DNA of 64,000 nt from positions 110,547 through 174,546 of the forward strand of contig NZVC01000032.1 of the NCBI GenBank assembly GCA_002701395.1, written 5' to 3'. This DNA is from Maritimibacter sp. Its GTDB lineage: Bacteria; Pseudomonadota; Alphaproteobacteria; Rhodobacterales; Rhodobacteraceae. Numbering within the stretch: the stretch's first letter is position 1; the number at the start of each line of letters is the position of its first letter. Shown piece by piece: positions 16,938 to 26,865 of this stretch. Below the pieces are notes generated by a model that was not told the DNA's origin, ran no database searches, and saw only the letters and a list, made by a program, of their open reading frames with translations. Both the position numbers and the translations under genes were made by a program.

Positions 16938-17723
16938 CTAGGGCAGGGGAAGCGGCAGGACCGGCAGCGTTCCGATGTCGACGCCGCCTAGGTTGACCGC
17001 GCCATCGGTCAGGGTGACCGTCATCTGTACCCGTTCCTCTGTCGGTTGCGACAGCAGGTCGAACTGGTCCGGCGTCACCGCGTTGACGGCCCGAAGCAAC
17101 GCCAGAAACGACGGCCAATGACCGACCTTCAGCAGCAACTCGCCCGTAGGCTGGCCGCTGGCCCCTTCGGTCAACACGCCCTGCAGGTGCACGTCCGAGG
17201 TGACGCCGTCGAACTCCAGCGTGCGCAGGTCCAGACCGAACTCGGTCCCGTCGCCGCTGGGCCGGGTGGCGAACAGCAGCGCGTTCGCCGCCGCGCTCCA
17301 GCCTGCCGACGATGTCAGCACGGGCGCGTCGATCACGAAACTCGACCGGGCGCCGTCATCGTCCCGCGCCACGCTGGCACGGGCCTGATCGGATTCGAAG
17401 GTCAGGATCTGATCGACGGTGTCGATCCGCTGCGTCGTGTCGAAGGCAAGGATATAGAGTCCGGGGCGATAGGACAGCCGCAGGATCTGCACGAACCCCG
17501 TCGACCAGTCCAGCCGATCCCCCCGGATTTCCGGTTCGGTCACCGTGGTGTCGAACCGGTTGGGAAAGCCCGTTGTCGACACGACCCGCGCGCTGACGCC
17601 ATCGGTCCGGCCGATCCACGCCGCCACGGCACGTTCCTCGGCGGTCGAGCCGTACCACCACCAGCCCGACCACAGCAGGGCGGCGCAGAACACCGCGATG
17701 ATCCCGATCATGAACGAGCGCAT
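16938..17723 (-). CDS. DUF2125 family membrane-anchored protein
   Basis: A 261-residue protein with one N-terminal membrane helix (about residues 4-24, GIIAVFCAALLWSGWWWYG) and a large periplasmic beta-rich part. The sequence TGFPNRFDTTVTEPEI and the overall length match DUF2125, an alphaproteobacterial family of unknown function. It converges on the extensin-like gene with a 29-base gap and is divergent from chaC. Confidence 0.82.
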   Translation of the reverse strand: MRSFMIGIIAVFCAALLWSGWWWYGSTAEERAVAAWIGRTDGVSARVVSTTGFPNRFDTTVTEPEIRGDRLDWSTGFVQILRLSYRPGLYILAFDTTQRIDTVDQILTFESDQARASVARDDDGARSSFVIDAPVLTSSAGWSAAANALLFATRPSGDGTEFGLDLRTLEFDGVTSDVHLQGVLTEGASGQPTGELLLKVGHWPSFLALLRAVNAVTPDQFDLLSQPTEERVQMTVTLTDGAVNLGGVDIGTLPVLPLPLP

Positions 17724-17788
17724 GATGACCCCTTTGCCCTGCCTGCCCGGCCGTGTTTATAAGGCCCCGAGGCAAAAGGGCAAACGTG

Positions 17789-18334
17789 ATGACAGACGCG
17801 GATTTGTGGGTCTTCGGCTATGGCTCGCTGATGTGGAACCCCGGTTTCGAGTATGACCGACGCGAACTTGCGACCCTGACCGGCTATGCCCGGACTTTCT
17901 GCATGTGGTCGATCCATCACCGGGGCACGCCGGAACACCCCGGCCTTGTCCTTGCGCTGGACCCGCACGAAGACGCCGAATGCCACGGTCTTGGATTTCG
18001 CGTGCCGGGGCTGCACCGGGCGCGGACGCTGGACTATCTGCGGGAACGCGAACTGGTCTCGTCCGCCTATGTCGAGCGGATGCTGCCGCTTCGGCTTTCC
18101 GACGGCGAAGAGGTCGAGGCGGTGGTCTATGTCGTCGACACCGACCACGTTCAGTACTGTGGCGGCCTTGCGCTGGAACGGCAGGCCGAGGTGATCTCGA
18201 CCGCCGTCGGCGGACGCGGGCCGAACACCGAGTACCTGTTTAACACCCAATCACACCTGCAAGAGCTTGGGATCGACGACCCGGATCTGCTTTGGCTGTC
18301 GCACAGGGTCCGCACACTGGCGGAATCCGTCTGA
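17789..18334 (+). CDS. Glutathione-specific gamma-glutamylcyclotransferase (ChaC-like)
   Basis: A 181-residue enzyme of the ChaC family, which cleaves glutathione to 5-oxoproline and Cys-Gly. The substrate loop FGYGSLMWNPGF begins at residue 8, and YLRERELVSSAY carries the glutamate that aligns with the catalytic Glu of ChaC proteins. The ATG at 17789 is preferred over 17753 since homologues start just before the YGSL strand. A second, longer ChaC gene lies at 41470-42228. Confidence 0.9.
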   Translation: MTDADLWVFGYGSLMWNPGFEYDRRELATLTGYARTFCMWSIHHRGTPEHPGLVLALDPHEDAECHGLGFRVPGLHRARTLDYLRERELVSSAYVERMLPLRLSDGEEVEAVVYVVDTDHVQYCGGLALERQAEVISTAVGGRGPNTEYLFNTQSHLQELGIDDPDLLWLSHRVRTLAESV

Positions 18335-18424
18335 TTATAGTGCTTTAATCCCGCCACAGGTGTTGGCACCGGGGTTAATCCCCCATATCGTTGCCGCAAA
18401 AGGCATTCCCGGGAAACGCTTCTC

Positions 18425-19606
18425 ATGGTGCAGACGGAGCGCGAGGCCGCGCCGTATTTCTCACAGCCGATCCGGCAGATCGTCTCGATGGTGATCGTAC
18501 TGGGCCTCGTTGCGTTCGGGGGCTATCTCGCGTTTCCGCGGGTTGAATCGGTATTCCTCGCCAACCTTTACCTGAACGGCTTCATCGCGCTGGTGTTCCT
18601 CGTCGGCATCGTCGCGTGCTTCGCGCAGGTGTTTCAGCTTGTCCGTTCGGTCAACTGGATCGTCGGCTTCGCCGGCGGCGACCCCGAGGTCCGGTCGGGC
18701 CACGCGCCGCGCCTGCTGGCGCCGCTGGCCGCCTTGCTGCGGCGGCGCGACGCGCGGATGCAGATCAGCGCGGCCTCGTCGCGCTCGATCCTCGATTCGG
18801 TGGCCACCCGCATCGACGAGATCCGGGACATCACGCGCTATATCACCAACCTTTTGGTGTTCCTCGGCCTTCTGGGCACGTTCTTCGGCCTTGCAACCAC
18901 CGTGCCCGCCGTTGTGGACACGATCCGCTCGCTGGCGCCGCAAGGCGGCGAGTCGGGGCTTGAGGTGTTCAACCGGCTGATGACCGGGCTCGAGGCGCAG
19001 CTGGGCGGCATGGGCGTCGCCTTCTCGTTGTCGCTGCTGGGCCTTGCCGGCTCGCTGGTGGTCGGGCTGCTGGAACTGTTCGCGGGCCACGGCCAGAATC
19101 GTTTCTACCGCGAGTTGGAAGAATGGGTGTCCACCATCACGCGTTTGGGCATCTCGTCTGGCGATTCCGAAGCGACGACGGAGCAGGACGCGGTGATCGC
19201 GGTGCTGGAACACATGGACAACCAGATGGAAGGCCTGCGCGAGATCATCGCCCAGTCCGACATCGCCCGCAGTCAGGTGGATCAACGGCTTGGCTCTTTG
19301 GCGGACAGCCTTGAACGCGTCGCGGCGCAGCTGGACCGCGACGATTCAAGCGGGCGGATGCTGGAACGCGTGGTCGATGGTCAGCAGCGTCTGGTCGAGG
19401 TGTTGGACCAGCAATCGTCGCAAGGCGGCGGGGGCGGCATGGACGCCGAAAGCCGGATGCGCCTGCGGTCGATGGACGTGCAGCTTTTGCGCATTCTCGA
19501 AGAGATGTCCGCCGGCCGGCAGGAATCCACGATCAACCTGCGCTCGGACATTGCCGCCCTGACAGAGGCCGTCCGAGAGCTGACACGCGCAGCGACCGAG
19601 GGCTAG
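18425..19606 (+). CDS. MotA/TolQ/ExbB-type proton channel protein
   Basis: A 393-residue inner-membrane protein. Hydrophobic helices are visible at about 17-36, 46-72, 139-165 and 197-222. The third and fourth carry the ExbB/TolQ/MotA core (VFLGLLGTFFGLATTVPAVV and MGVAFSLSLLGLAGSLVVG). A cytoplasmic coiled-coil tail of about 170 residues follows. The next gene, four bases downstream, is a MotB-like partner, so together they should form an ion-driven stator or force-transducing complex. What it drives is unknown. A short direct repeat (TTAATCCC at 18345 and 18375) lies upstream. Confidence 0.85.
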   Translation: MVQTEREAAPYFSQPIRQIVSMVIVLGLVAFGGYLAFPRVESVFLANLYLNGFIALVFLVGIVACFAQVFQLVRSVNWIVGFAGGDPEVRSGHAPRLLAPLAALLRRRDARMQISAASSRSILDSVATRIDEIRDITRYITNLLVFLGLLGTFFGLATTVPAVVDTIRSLAPQGGESGLEVFNRLMTGLEAQLGGMGVAFSLSLLGLAGSLVVGLLELFAGHGQNRFYRELEEWVSTITRLGISSGDSEATTEQDAVIAVLEHMDNQMEGLREIIAQSDIARSQVDQRLGSLADSLERVAAQLDRDDSSGRMLERVVDGQQRLVEVLDQQSSQGGGGGMDAESRMRLRSMDVQLLRILEEMSAGRQESTINLRSDIAALTEAVRELTRAATEG

Positions 19607-19610
19607 GCCG

Positions 19611-22199
19611 ATGCCGCTGACCCGCCGATCCGTCAACCGCATGTCGGGCAACATCTGGCCCGGCTTCGTCGACGCGATGACGGGGCTGCTGCTGGTTCTG
19701 ATGTTCGTTCTGACCATCTTCATGGTGGTTCAATTCGTGTTGCAGGAACAGATCCACGGGCAGGAAGACGAACTCGACGCGCTGGCGACAGAGGTCAACG
19801 TGCTGGCCCGCGCGCTGGGGGTCGAGGAACGGCGAAACGAAGCCTTGGAAACCGAGCTTGGGTCGCTGAACGCCACGCTGGCGGATGCCCGCGCGCAGGG
19901 AGAAGCGCAAGCGTCGCTGATCGCCGACCTTCAGGCCGAGATCGCCGGCCAGACCGAGGAACTGCAAGCCCGCGCCGCCCGGATCGCATCGTTCGAGGAA
20001 CAGGTCGCGTCCCTGCTGGCGCAACGCGACGAAGCCCGCGCCGAGGGAGAGGCGCTGGCCGCCGACCTGTCCGAGCTTCAGGGCGAGAATGCCGAACTGA
20101 TTTCAGAGCAAGAGGCGCTTCAGCTGGCGCTGGCGCAAGCCCGCGACGAGATCGACGAACAGGTCGAGGCCGCGCGCCTTGCCGCCGCCCGACGCGAAGC
20201 ACTAGAGGCGCTGGTCGCCGATCTTGAACAGAAGGTGTCCGACCGCGATGCGTCGCTGGTTCGGTCGTTGGCACAGCTTGAAGGCGCGCGGACGCAGAAC
20301 GCGGACCTGAACGACAGGCTGGCGCTGATGCAGTCGGCGCTGGACGAAGAACGCTCGACCCTTGCCACGGTGCAGGACGAGGCTGCCAGCCTTCGCGAGC
20401 AGATCGTGTCTCTGACCGCCAGCCTGACCGAGGCGACCGACAGCCAGCAGGATACGCTGGACCAACTGGCCGCGCTGCGCGACAGCCTGCTGACGGAACA
20501 GGATGCGGCAGCCGCCGTCACGGCCGAGAACGAGACGCTGGCCGAGCGCATCGTGCGGCTGGAGGCGGAACTGGCCCAACGCGAGGCCGATGCCGAGCAG
20601 ACGGCGACCCTGTTGCAAGATCAGCTGGAAGACACCCGCGCCGAACTAAGCGAGGCCGAAGCCGAGCAACTCGCTCAGGAAGCGGCGGCAGAGGCCCTGC
20701 GCGCGCGGTTGGCTGCGCTGGAAGAAACGGTCGGAGAAACCGACGCCGCCCGGATCGCGCGGCTGGCCGAGGTTGAACAGCTGCGGCGCGCGATGGAAGC
20801 GATGGCGACCGAGCTTAGCGATGCCGAGGCGGCTCGGCTGGCAGAGCAGGCGGCGCTGGAAGAGTTGCGGCGCCGGTACGCCACCGCCGAAGCGGATCTG
20901 GACGAGGCCGAAAAAGCCCGGCTGGCCGAAGAGGCTGCTGCCGCCGAACTGCGCGCGCGCCTTGAAGCCGCCGAGGTGGACCTGACCGACGCCGAAGCCG
21001 AGCGGCTGGCCGAAGCCGCCGCCGCCGAGCAGCTTCGCGCGCAGCTGGCAGAGGTCGAGACCGAGCTGTCGGAAGAGGAAGCCGCGCGTCTGGCCGACGC
21101 GGCTGCGGCCGAGGCGCTGCAGGCACGGCTGGAAGAGTCGGATGCCGAGTTGACCGCGATGTCGCTGGCGCTGGAGGAAAAGCGGCAAGAGGCCGAGGAC
21201 ACGCTGACCCTGCTGGCGGCGGCCCGCGCGGCGGAAGAGGACCTGACGGAACGGTTGCAGGCCGCGCTGGCCGCGCAGTCCGAGGCCGAGGCCGAACTGG
21301 ATGCCGCGCAGGCGGAACTGACCTCGCTAAGCGGGTCGGCCGAAATCAGCGAGGAAGACCTGCGTAACCAGCTTGCCGCCGCGCTTGCCGCGCAGCGCCG
21401 TGCCGAACGGGCGGCCGAAGCCGCGCTGACCGAACAGGAACGCAACGACCTGCTGCTGGCCACCGCGAACGAACGACTGGGAGAGGCAGAGGTCGCCACG
21501 GCCGCGGACCAGCGCCGGATACAGGCGCTGAACGAACAGGTGGGCGAGCTGCGCCGCCAGATCGCCACCCTTCAGTCGATGCTGAACCTTGCCGCCGAAG
21601 AAGACGCGCAGTCGAACGTGCAGATCGAAGCGCTGGGCGCGCAGCTGAACGCCGCGCTGGCCCGTGCGGCGCAGGAAGAAAGCCGCCGGGCCGACGCGGA
21701 AGAGGCGCTGCGGCTAGAGCTGGAACGCCAGAAAGAGGAACTGGAACGCTTCCGGTCCGAGTTCTTCGGCCTTCTGTCACAGCTTCTGTCGGGCCGCGAC
21801 GGCGTGCGGATCGAGGGCGACCGCTTCGTGTTCTCGTCCGAGGTGCTGTTCGAAGTGGGCGATGCGGAACTGTCCGAGGCCGGCAAGGACCAGATCGCGG
21901 GCGTCGTCGAGATTCTGGCGGACGTGGCCGACGAGATCCCGCCGCAGATCGACTGGGTGCTGCGGGTCGACGGGCACACCGATGACACCGCCGTGCGCGG
22001 TGGCCGGTGGGAAGACAACTGGCAACTCAGCCAAGCCCGCGCGCTGTCGGTCGTGCGCTTCATGATCGACGAGCTTGGCTTCGCGCCCGACCGGCTGGCC
22101 GCGACGGGCTTCGGTGAATGGCAGCCCATCGCCGAGGGCGACACCCCCGAGGCCCGCGCCCAGAACCGGCGCATCGAGCTGAAGCTGACAGAGAAATAG
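19611..22199 (+). CDS. MotB/OmpA-like protein with giant periplasmic coiled coil
   Basis: An 862-residue protein. One N-terminal membrane helix (about 19-44) starts GFVDAMTGLLLVLMF, with D21 in the place of the proton-carrying aspartate of MotB. Residues about 45-720 are continuous heptad-rich coiled coil; no proline occurs between 18 and 776. Residues 346-513 are six 28-residue repeats. The C terminus (about 735-862) is an OmpA-like peptidoglycan-binding domain with LRVDGHTDDTAV, LSQARALSVVRFM and AQNRRIELKL. It should link the upstream channel protein to the cell wall. Confidence 0.88.
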   Translation: MPLTRRSVNRMSGNIWPGFVDAMTGLLLVLMFVLTIFMVVQFVLQEQIHGQEDELDALATEVNVLARALGVEERRNEALETELGSLNATLADARAQGEAQASLIADLQAEIAGQTEELQARAARIASFEEQVASLLAQRDEARAEGEALAADLSELQGENAELISEQEALQLALAQARDEIDEQVEAARLAAARREALEALVADLEQKVSDRDASLVRSLAQLEGARTQNADLNDRLALMQSALDEERSTLATVQDEAASLREQIVSLTASLTEATDSQQDTLDQLAALRDSLLTEQDAAAAVTAENETLAERIVRLEAELAQREADAEQTATLLQDQLEDTRAELSEAEAEQLAQEAAAEALRARLAALEETVGETDAARIARLAEVEQLRRAMEAMATELSDAEAARLAEQAALEELRRRYATAEADLDEAEKARLAEEAAAAELRARLEAAEVDLTDAEAERLAEAAAAEQLRAQLAEVETELSEEEAARLADAAAAEALQARLEESDAELTAMSLALEEKRQEAEDTLTLLAAARAAEEDLTERLQAALAAQSEAEAELDAAQAELTSLSGSAEISEEDLRNQLAAALAAQRRAERAAEAALTEQERNDLLLATANERLGEAEVATAADQRRIQALNEQVGELRRQIATLQSMLNLAAEEDAQSNVQIEALGAQLNAALARAAQEESRRADAEEALRLELERQKEELERFRSEFFGLLSQLLSGRDGVRIEGDRFVFSSEVLFEVGDAELSEAGKDQIAGVVEILADVADEIPPQIDWVLRVDGHTDDTAVRGGRWEDNWQLSQARALSVVRFMIDELGFAPDRLAATGFGEWQPIAEGDTPEARAQNRRIELKLTEK
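20646..21149 (+). repeat. Six 84-base in-frame repeats coding 28-residue heptad units
   Basis: Starting at codons 346, 374, 402, 430, 458 and 486 the coiled-coil gene repeats a 28-residue unit (four heptads) of the form L-S/T/D-x-A-E-x-x-R-L-A-E-x-A-A-A-E-x-L-R-A-R-L, 84 bases each. Units 1 and 3-6 are clear; unit 2 is more diverged. The repeats keep length exactly, which suggests duplication within the gene under pressure to hold heptad phase. Confidence 0.85.
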
Positions 22200-22275
22200 C
22201 GGCAGGGCCGGGGAGGCCGGTCTTTACCTCTTTTAAACGCGCGGCTGGTACCTCCGCGCGGACAAAGGGGCTGCC

Positions 22276-22626
22276 ATGAACCTGTATCACTGCATGATCG
22301 ACCTGAAGAACGACGCCAAGGCGATCGTTTTTGCCAGCGCGCTGGAACGGTGGATGGAACATCTTCTGGCCGAAGGGCTGATCCTGCGGTGGCGGCTGCT
22401 TCGACGGAAACTGAACCTCGCTTCGGCATCGCATCGCGATTTCGTGCTGGAGATCGAAGTGCAGGGCCTTGCCGCGTTGGACGACCTGTTCGGACACGCC
22501 TGTTCCCGTTCCGCCGACGTGTCAGAGCTTTACGAAAAGGTTCACGGCATGGTCGAAACGGTCGAATACGGTCTGTATCGCCCGTTTCCCGACCCGGAAA
22601 GGGTCGAGCGTGTGGCGATCCTTTAG
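22276..22626 (+). CDS. Small conserved hypothetical protein (DUF6614-like)
   Basis: A 116-residue soluble protein beginning MNLYHCMIDLKNDAKAIVF. It resembles the short Rhodobacteraceae family I recall as DUF6614, with a ferredoxin-like alternation of strands and helices; the name is from memory and the function is unknown. It is the last gene of the plus-strand run before the bidirectional terminator at 22722-22749. Confidence 0.7.
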   Translation: MNLYHCMIDLKNDAKAIVFASALERWMEHLLAEGLILRWRLLRRKLNLASASHRDFVLEIEVQGLAALDDLFGHACSRSADVSELYEKVHGMVETVEYGLYRPFPDPERVERVAIL

Positions 22627-22721
22627 GCGGCCGACGGGCTGCGGCCATCGCCCCGCGATTGCGCACGCGGATCGGAAGCGGCACCGATGGTGCAGGTCAT
22701 CGGGCGCTGGCGTCCGAAACG

Positions 22722-22749
22722 AAAAAGGGCCCCGAAACGGGGCCCTTTT
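22722..22749. terminator. Bidirectional intrinsic terminator
   Basis: Perfect 8-base GC-rich arms, 22727-22734 (GGGCCCCG) and 22738-22745 (CGGGGCCC), around an AAA loop, flanked by AAAAA on the left and TTTT on the right. It sits between convergent genes and should end both the plus-strand DUF6614-like gene and the minus-strand clpA. Confidence 0.9.
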
Positions 22750-22770
22750 GTGTGTTCTGTCGAAGCCGGA

Positions 22771-25092
22771 TCAATCGGCGGTCAGAAGCGGCGGCTTCTT
22801 CGAGGCGATGCGCGGCGCGCCTGCCTCTTCGACCCGAAGGTCGATCTTGCCGTCCTTGACGCCAACCTTCACCACGCCGCCCTTGGCGAGCTTGCCAAAC
22901 AGCAGCTCTTCCGCCAGCGGCTTCTTGATGTTCTCCTGGATCACGCGGCCAAGCGGGCGGGCGCCCATCTTGTCGTCGTAGCCCTTTTCGGCCAGCCACT
23001 CGGCTGCCGGCTTGGTTAGCTCGATCGCGACGCCACGATCCAGAAGCTGGGCTTCCAGTTGCAGCACGAACTTCTCGACCACCTGCAGGATAACCTCTTT
23101 CGGCAGCGGGCCGAACGAGATGACCGCGTCCAGACGGTTGCGGAATTCCGGCGTGAACTGACGTTCGATGGCTGCGGTATCTTCGCCCTCGCGACGATCG
23201 CGGCCGAAGCCCATCGCCTCTTTGGCTTGTTCGGCAGCGCCGGCGTTCGACGTCATGATCAGGATCACGTTGCGGAAATCCACCGTGCGGCCGTTGTGGT
23301 CGGTCAGCTTGCCGTGGTCCATCACCTGCAGAAGGATGTTGTAGACATCCGGGTGTGCCTTCTCGATCTCGTCGAGCAGAAGCACGCAGTGCGGGTGCTG
23401 GTCGACACCGTCCGTCAGCATGCCGCCTTGGTCAAAGCCGACATAGCCCGGAGGCGCACCGATCAGGCGCGAAACAGCGTGCTTCTCCATGTATTCCGAC
23501 ATGTCGAAGCGCAGCATTTCGACCCCGAGCGACTCGGACAGTTGCTTGGCCACCTCGGTTTTGCCGACGCCGGTCGGGCCCGCGAACAGGTAGTTGCCGA
23601 TCGGCTTCTCCGGTTCGCGCAGGCCGGCACGGGCCAGCTTGATCGCGGACGACAGCGCCTCGATCGCGTTGTCCTGACCGAAGACCACGCGCTTCAGCGT
23701 GCCCTCCAGATCCTTCAGCACCTCGGCATCGTCCTTGCTGACGTTCTTCGGCGGGATGCGGGCGATCTTGGCGACGACGGCCTCGATCTCTTTCGCGCCG
23801 ATGGTTTTGCGACGCTTGCTGTCCGCCACCAGATGCTGCGCGGCGCCGGCCTCGTCGATGACGTCGATGGCCTTGTCCGGCAGCTTCCGGTCGTGGATGT
23901 AGCGGGCCGACAGTTCGACCGCCGACTTGATCGCATCAGAGGTGTACTTGATCTCGTGGTGCTTCTCGAAATACGGCTTCAGACCCTTCAGGATCTTCAC
24001 CGCATCGTCGACCGTCGGTTCATTCACGTCGATCTTCTGGAACCGGCGCGACAGCGCGCGATCCTTTTCAAAGTGCTGACGGAACTCCTTGTAGGTGGTC
24101 GAGCCCATGCAGCGCAGCTTGCCACCCTGAAGCGCGGGCTTCAGGAGGTTCGATGCGTCCATCGCACCGCCGGACGTGGCGCCGGCGCCGATCACGGTGT
24201 GGATCTCGTCGATGAACAGAATCGCATCGGGGTGCTCTTCAAGCTCGGTCACGACGGCCTTCAGCCGCTCTTCGAAGTCGCCGCGGTAACGGGTGCCGGC
24301 CAGCAGCGCGCCCATGTCGAGCGAGTAGATGGTCGCACCTTTCAGAACGTCGGGCGTTTCCTTGGCGACGATCTTGTGCGCAAGACCTTCGGCGATGGCG
24401 GTCTTGCCGACACCGGGATCGCCCACCAGCAGCGGGTTGTTCTTGCGCCGGCGGCACAGGACCTGGATGCAGCGTTCGACTTCCTGCGCGCGGCCGATCA
24501 GGGGATCGACGTCCCCCTTCTTCGACTTGGCGTTCAGGTCGACGCAATACTTCGCAAGGGCGCTTTCACCCTTCTGTTCATCCTCGGCCGTCTGAGTTTC
24601 CTCTTCGGCCTCGGTCGCGCCCTGAACCGGGCGGGATTCGCCGTAGGACGGATCCTTCGCCACGCCATGCGCGATGAAGTTGACCGCGTCATAGCGGGTC
24701 ATGTCCTGCTCTTGCAGGAAATAGGCCGCATTGGATTCGCGTTCCGCGAAGATCGCGACCAGCACGTTGGCGCCGGTCACTTCCGTGCGGCCGGACGACT
24801 GGACGTGGATCGCGGCGCGCTGGATCACGCGCTGGAATGCGGCGGTCGGCACGGCCTCGGACCCGTCAACATCGGTGACAAGGGTCGAAAGGTCGTCGTC
24901 GATGAAATCCACCAAAGTCTTTCGCAGCGCATCCAGATCGACACTGCAGGCCTGCATGACCTTGGCCGCGTCGGGTTCATCGACGAGGGCCAGAAGCAGA
25001 TGCTCCAGCGTCGCAAGCTCATGGCGGCGGGCGTTCGCCAGCGCCAGAGCCGAATGAATGGCTTGCTCGAGGGTGTTCGAAAATGACGGCAC
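22771..25092 (-). CDS. clpA: ATP-dependent Clp protease ATP-binding subunit ClpA
   Basis: A 773-residue AAA+ unfoldase that feeds substrates to ClpP. The order is Clp N domain (1 to about 145), first AAA+ module with Walker A GDPGVGKT (224-231) and second with GPTGVGKTE (from about 504), then the C-terminal D2-small domain ending [14 protein letters not shown]. The family IGF-type ClpP loop region is in the expected second module. The adaptor gene clpS, often adjacent, is not next to it here. Confidence 0.97.
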   Translation of the reverse strand: MPSFSNTLEQAIHSALALANARRHELATLEHLLLALVDEPDAAKVMQACSVDLDALRKTLVDFIDDDLSTLVTDVDGSEAVPTAAFQRVIQRAAIHVQSSGRTEVTGANVLVAIFAERESNAAYFLQEQDMTRYDAVNFIAHGVAKDPSYGESRPVQGATEAEEETQTAEDEQKGESALAKYCVDLNAKSKKGDVDPLIGRAQEVERCIQVLCRRRKNNPLLVGDPGVGKTAIAEGLAHKIVAKETPDVLKGATIYSLDMGALLAGTRYRGDFEERLKAVVTELEEHPDAILFIDEIHTVIGAGATSGGAMDASNLLKPALQGGKLRCMGSTTYKEFRQHFEKDRALSRRFQKIDVNEPTVDDAVKILKGLKPYFEKHHEIKYTSDAIKSAVELSARYIHDRKLPDKAIDVIDEAGAAQHLVADSKRRKTIGAKEIEAVVAKIARIPPKNVSKDDAEVLKDLEGTLKRVVFGQDNAIEALSSAIKLARAGLREPEKPIGNYLFAGPTGVGKTEVAKQLSESLGVEMLRFDMSEYMEKHAVSRLIGAPPGYVGFDQGGMLTDGVDQHPHCVLLLDEIEKAHPDVYNILLQVMDHGKLTDHNGRTVDFRNVILIMTSNAGAAEQAKEAMGFGRDRREGEDTAAIERQFTPEFRNRLDAVISFGPLPKEVILQVVEKFVLQLEAQLLDRGVAIELTKPAAEWLAEKGYDDKMGARPLGRVIQENIKKPLAEELLFGKLAKGGVVKVGVKDGKIDLRVEEAGAPRIASKKPPLLTAD

Positions 25093-25279
25093 CTGTCGTG
25101 CTCCTTCGCTTGGGCGGAGAGGGCCTAGGCCTCGTTCTCCACCGTGACCTCATACCGTTAAGGTTCGGTTCTTTTTCCCGCGCTTCAAGGGTTTTCTAAC
25201 GGCGTACGGTCACATTTTTATTCACGCGACCGGAATTTGGGCAGGAGGGCAACGCGGGGTGCCCAAGGTTGCGACGTTG

Positions 25280-26041
25280 TCAGAAGGAGTCTTTGCGCCT
25301 GCGGATCTCCGCAAAGACTTCGGCGTCGGGCGACGACTCCATATTTAGGAGCGCCTTGACCTCGTGCAAGTGGGCCCGAAGGAAGGGGTTTGTTTCCTTT
25401 TCCTGTCCAATGCTTGCTGGGACGGTAGGTTCGTTTCTGGAACGCTTAGCATCGATCTCTGCGGCGCGGGCCTGAAGCGCGGCATTGTCCGGCTCGATGG
25501 TCAGCGCGAAGCGTGCGTTCGCGGCCGTGTACTCGTGGCCGGAATACACCAGTGTGTCATCGGGCATCGCAAGGAACTTCTGCATCGAGTCCCACATCAT
25601 CTCGGGCGTTCCCTCGAACAATCGACCGCATCCAAGGGCCATAAGGCTGTCGGCCGAGAACACCGCCTTTGCCCGTGGAAAGTGAAAGGCAAGATGGCCG
25701 AGGGTGTGTCCCGGTACGGCAAGGGGGACCGTATAGCCGTCGCCTTCGCCGCCGTTCATGCCTTCTTCCAGTGCCATGTCGAGCGGCGGCAGCTTGTCGG
25801 CTTCGGCCTTGGGGCCCATCACCTTGCAGCCGTATTTGGCCCGCAGTTCTTCGACGCCGTCGACGTGATCGTGGTGGTGATGGGTGATCAGCAGGGCGTC
25901 CAGCCCCCAGCCGCGCTGGTAGAGCGCGTCGATGATCGGGCCCGCTTCGGGGGCGTCGATCAGGCAGACGCCGTCCGGCCCGTTCACCAGGTAGGCGTAA
26001 TTGTCGCGCAGGCAGGGGACGGTGACGATCTCCAGGGGCAT
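25280..26041 (-). CDS. gloB: Hydroxyacylglutathione hydrolase (glyoxalase II)
   Basis: A 253-residue metallo-beta-lactamase-fold enzyme that hydrolyses S-D-lactoylglutathione. The binuclear metal motif [10 protein letters not shown] is intact, followed by [30 protein letters not shown] and the late [14 protein letters not shown]. Start 26041 ([18 protein letters not shown]) fits the family; the upstream extension is not conserved. It is divergent from a methyltransferase gene, an arrangement I recall from other alphaproteobacteria. Confidence 0.95.
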   Translation of the reverse strand: MPLEIVTVPCLRDNYAYLVNGPDGVCLIDAPEAGPIIDALYQRGWGLDALLITHHHHDHVDGVEELRAKYGCKVMGPKAEADKLPPLDMALEEGMNGGEGDGYTVPLAVPGHTLGHLAFHFPRAKAVFSADSLMALGCGRLFEGTPEMMWDSMQKFLAMPDDTLVYSGHEYTAANARFALTIEPDNAALQARAAEIDAKRSRNEPTVPASIGQEKETNPFLRAHLHEVKALLNMESSPDAEVFAEIRRRKDSF

Positions 26042-26103
26042 GGTCTTTCCTTCATGCTGCGGTATTCTTTCCCCGACACTCGCCGATACGCCAACGGGCT
26101 GCA

Positions 26104-26847
26104 ATGCATCTGGATGTTCTGGACCTGCGCAACTTCTACTACCGCTCGGCCTTGGGCCGTGCGGCGCAGCGTGCGATCCGCAACCAAGTGATCGAACTGT
26201 GGCCGGACGCCCCGGGCGAGACGGTCGTGGGCTTCGGCTTTGCGGCGCCGCTCCTGCGGCCTTACCTGTCCACCGCCCAGCGTGTTGTCGCGCTGATGCC
26301 CGGACAGCAGGGCGTCATGCCCTGGCCGGGTGGCCAGCCCAACGTGTCGGTCCTTTGCGAAGAGACGCTGTGGCCGTTGCAGACCGGGCAGGCGGACAAG
26401 CTGATCCTTCTGCATGGGCTGGAAACGAGCGAGAACGCCCCGAAGGTGCTGGACGAATGCCGCCGGGTTTTGGTGCCGGGCGGCAAGGCGCTGTTCATCG
26501 TGCCGAACCGAGCCGGCCTGTGGGCACGGCGCGACGGCACGCCGTTTGGCTTCGGGCGGCCCTATTCGCTGTCGCAGCTTGAAACACAGTTGCAGCGCCA
26601 TTCGCTGGAACCGGCCCGCAGCAGCACCGCGCTGTACCAACCGCCGTCGGATGCACGGTTCTGGTTGAAGACCGGCAATTTTTGGGAACGCACGGGCCGT
26701 CGCCTGTCGATGGGCTATGCGGGCGGGGTGCTGATCGTCGAGGCGACCAAGCAGGTGTCGGCGCCGACCAAGGGCATCAAATCGCGTGTGCGCAAACCGC
26801 TGCGCGTGCTTGAAGGGCTGACGCAGCCCGAAGCGAAACCGGTCTGA
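26104..26847 (+). CDS. Class I SAM-dependent methyltransferase-like protein
   Basis: A 247-residue protein with a methyltransferase fold. The canonical glycine-rich motif I is weak ([11 protein letters not shown]), while [36 protein letters not shown] is a typical post-motif region (a 33-residue stretch around residues 120-150). It lies divergently beside gloB, as in related genomes. The substrate is unknown, and the weak motif I leaves open that it has lost catalysis. Confidence 0.78.
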   Translation: MHLDVLDLRNFYYRSALGRAAQRAIRNQVIELWPDAPGETVVGFGFAAPLLRPYLSTAQRVVALMPGQQGVMPWPGGQPNVSVLCEETLWPLQTGQADKLILLHGLETSENAPKVLDECRRVLVPGGKALFIVPNRAGLWARRDGTPFGFGRPYSLSQLETQLQRHSLEPARSSTALYQPPSDARFWLKTGNFWERTGRRLSMGYAGGVLIVEATKQVSAPTKGIKSRVRKPLRVLEGLTQPEAKPV

Positions 26848-26865
26848 GCGCCCCTGTGTCGCGAG

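Noticed and set aside
18425..22199. Zorya anti-phage system (ZorA/ZorB)
   Set aside because: The channel and OmpA-domain pair is similar in kind, but the long coiled coil is on the wall-binding partner and no ZorC, ZorD or ZorE-like gene is near; chaC and a DUF gene flank it.
23059..25086. A plus-strand open frame of 675 codons opposite clpA
   Set aside because: Antisense shadow of clpA with low-complexity composition and no domain.
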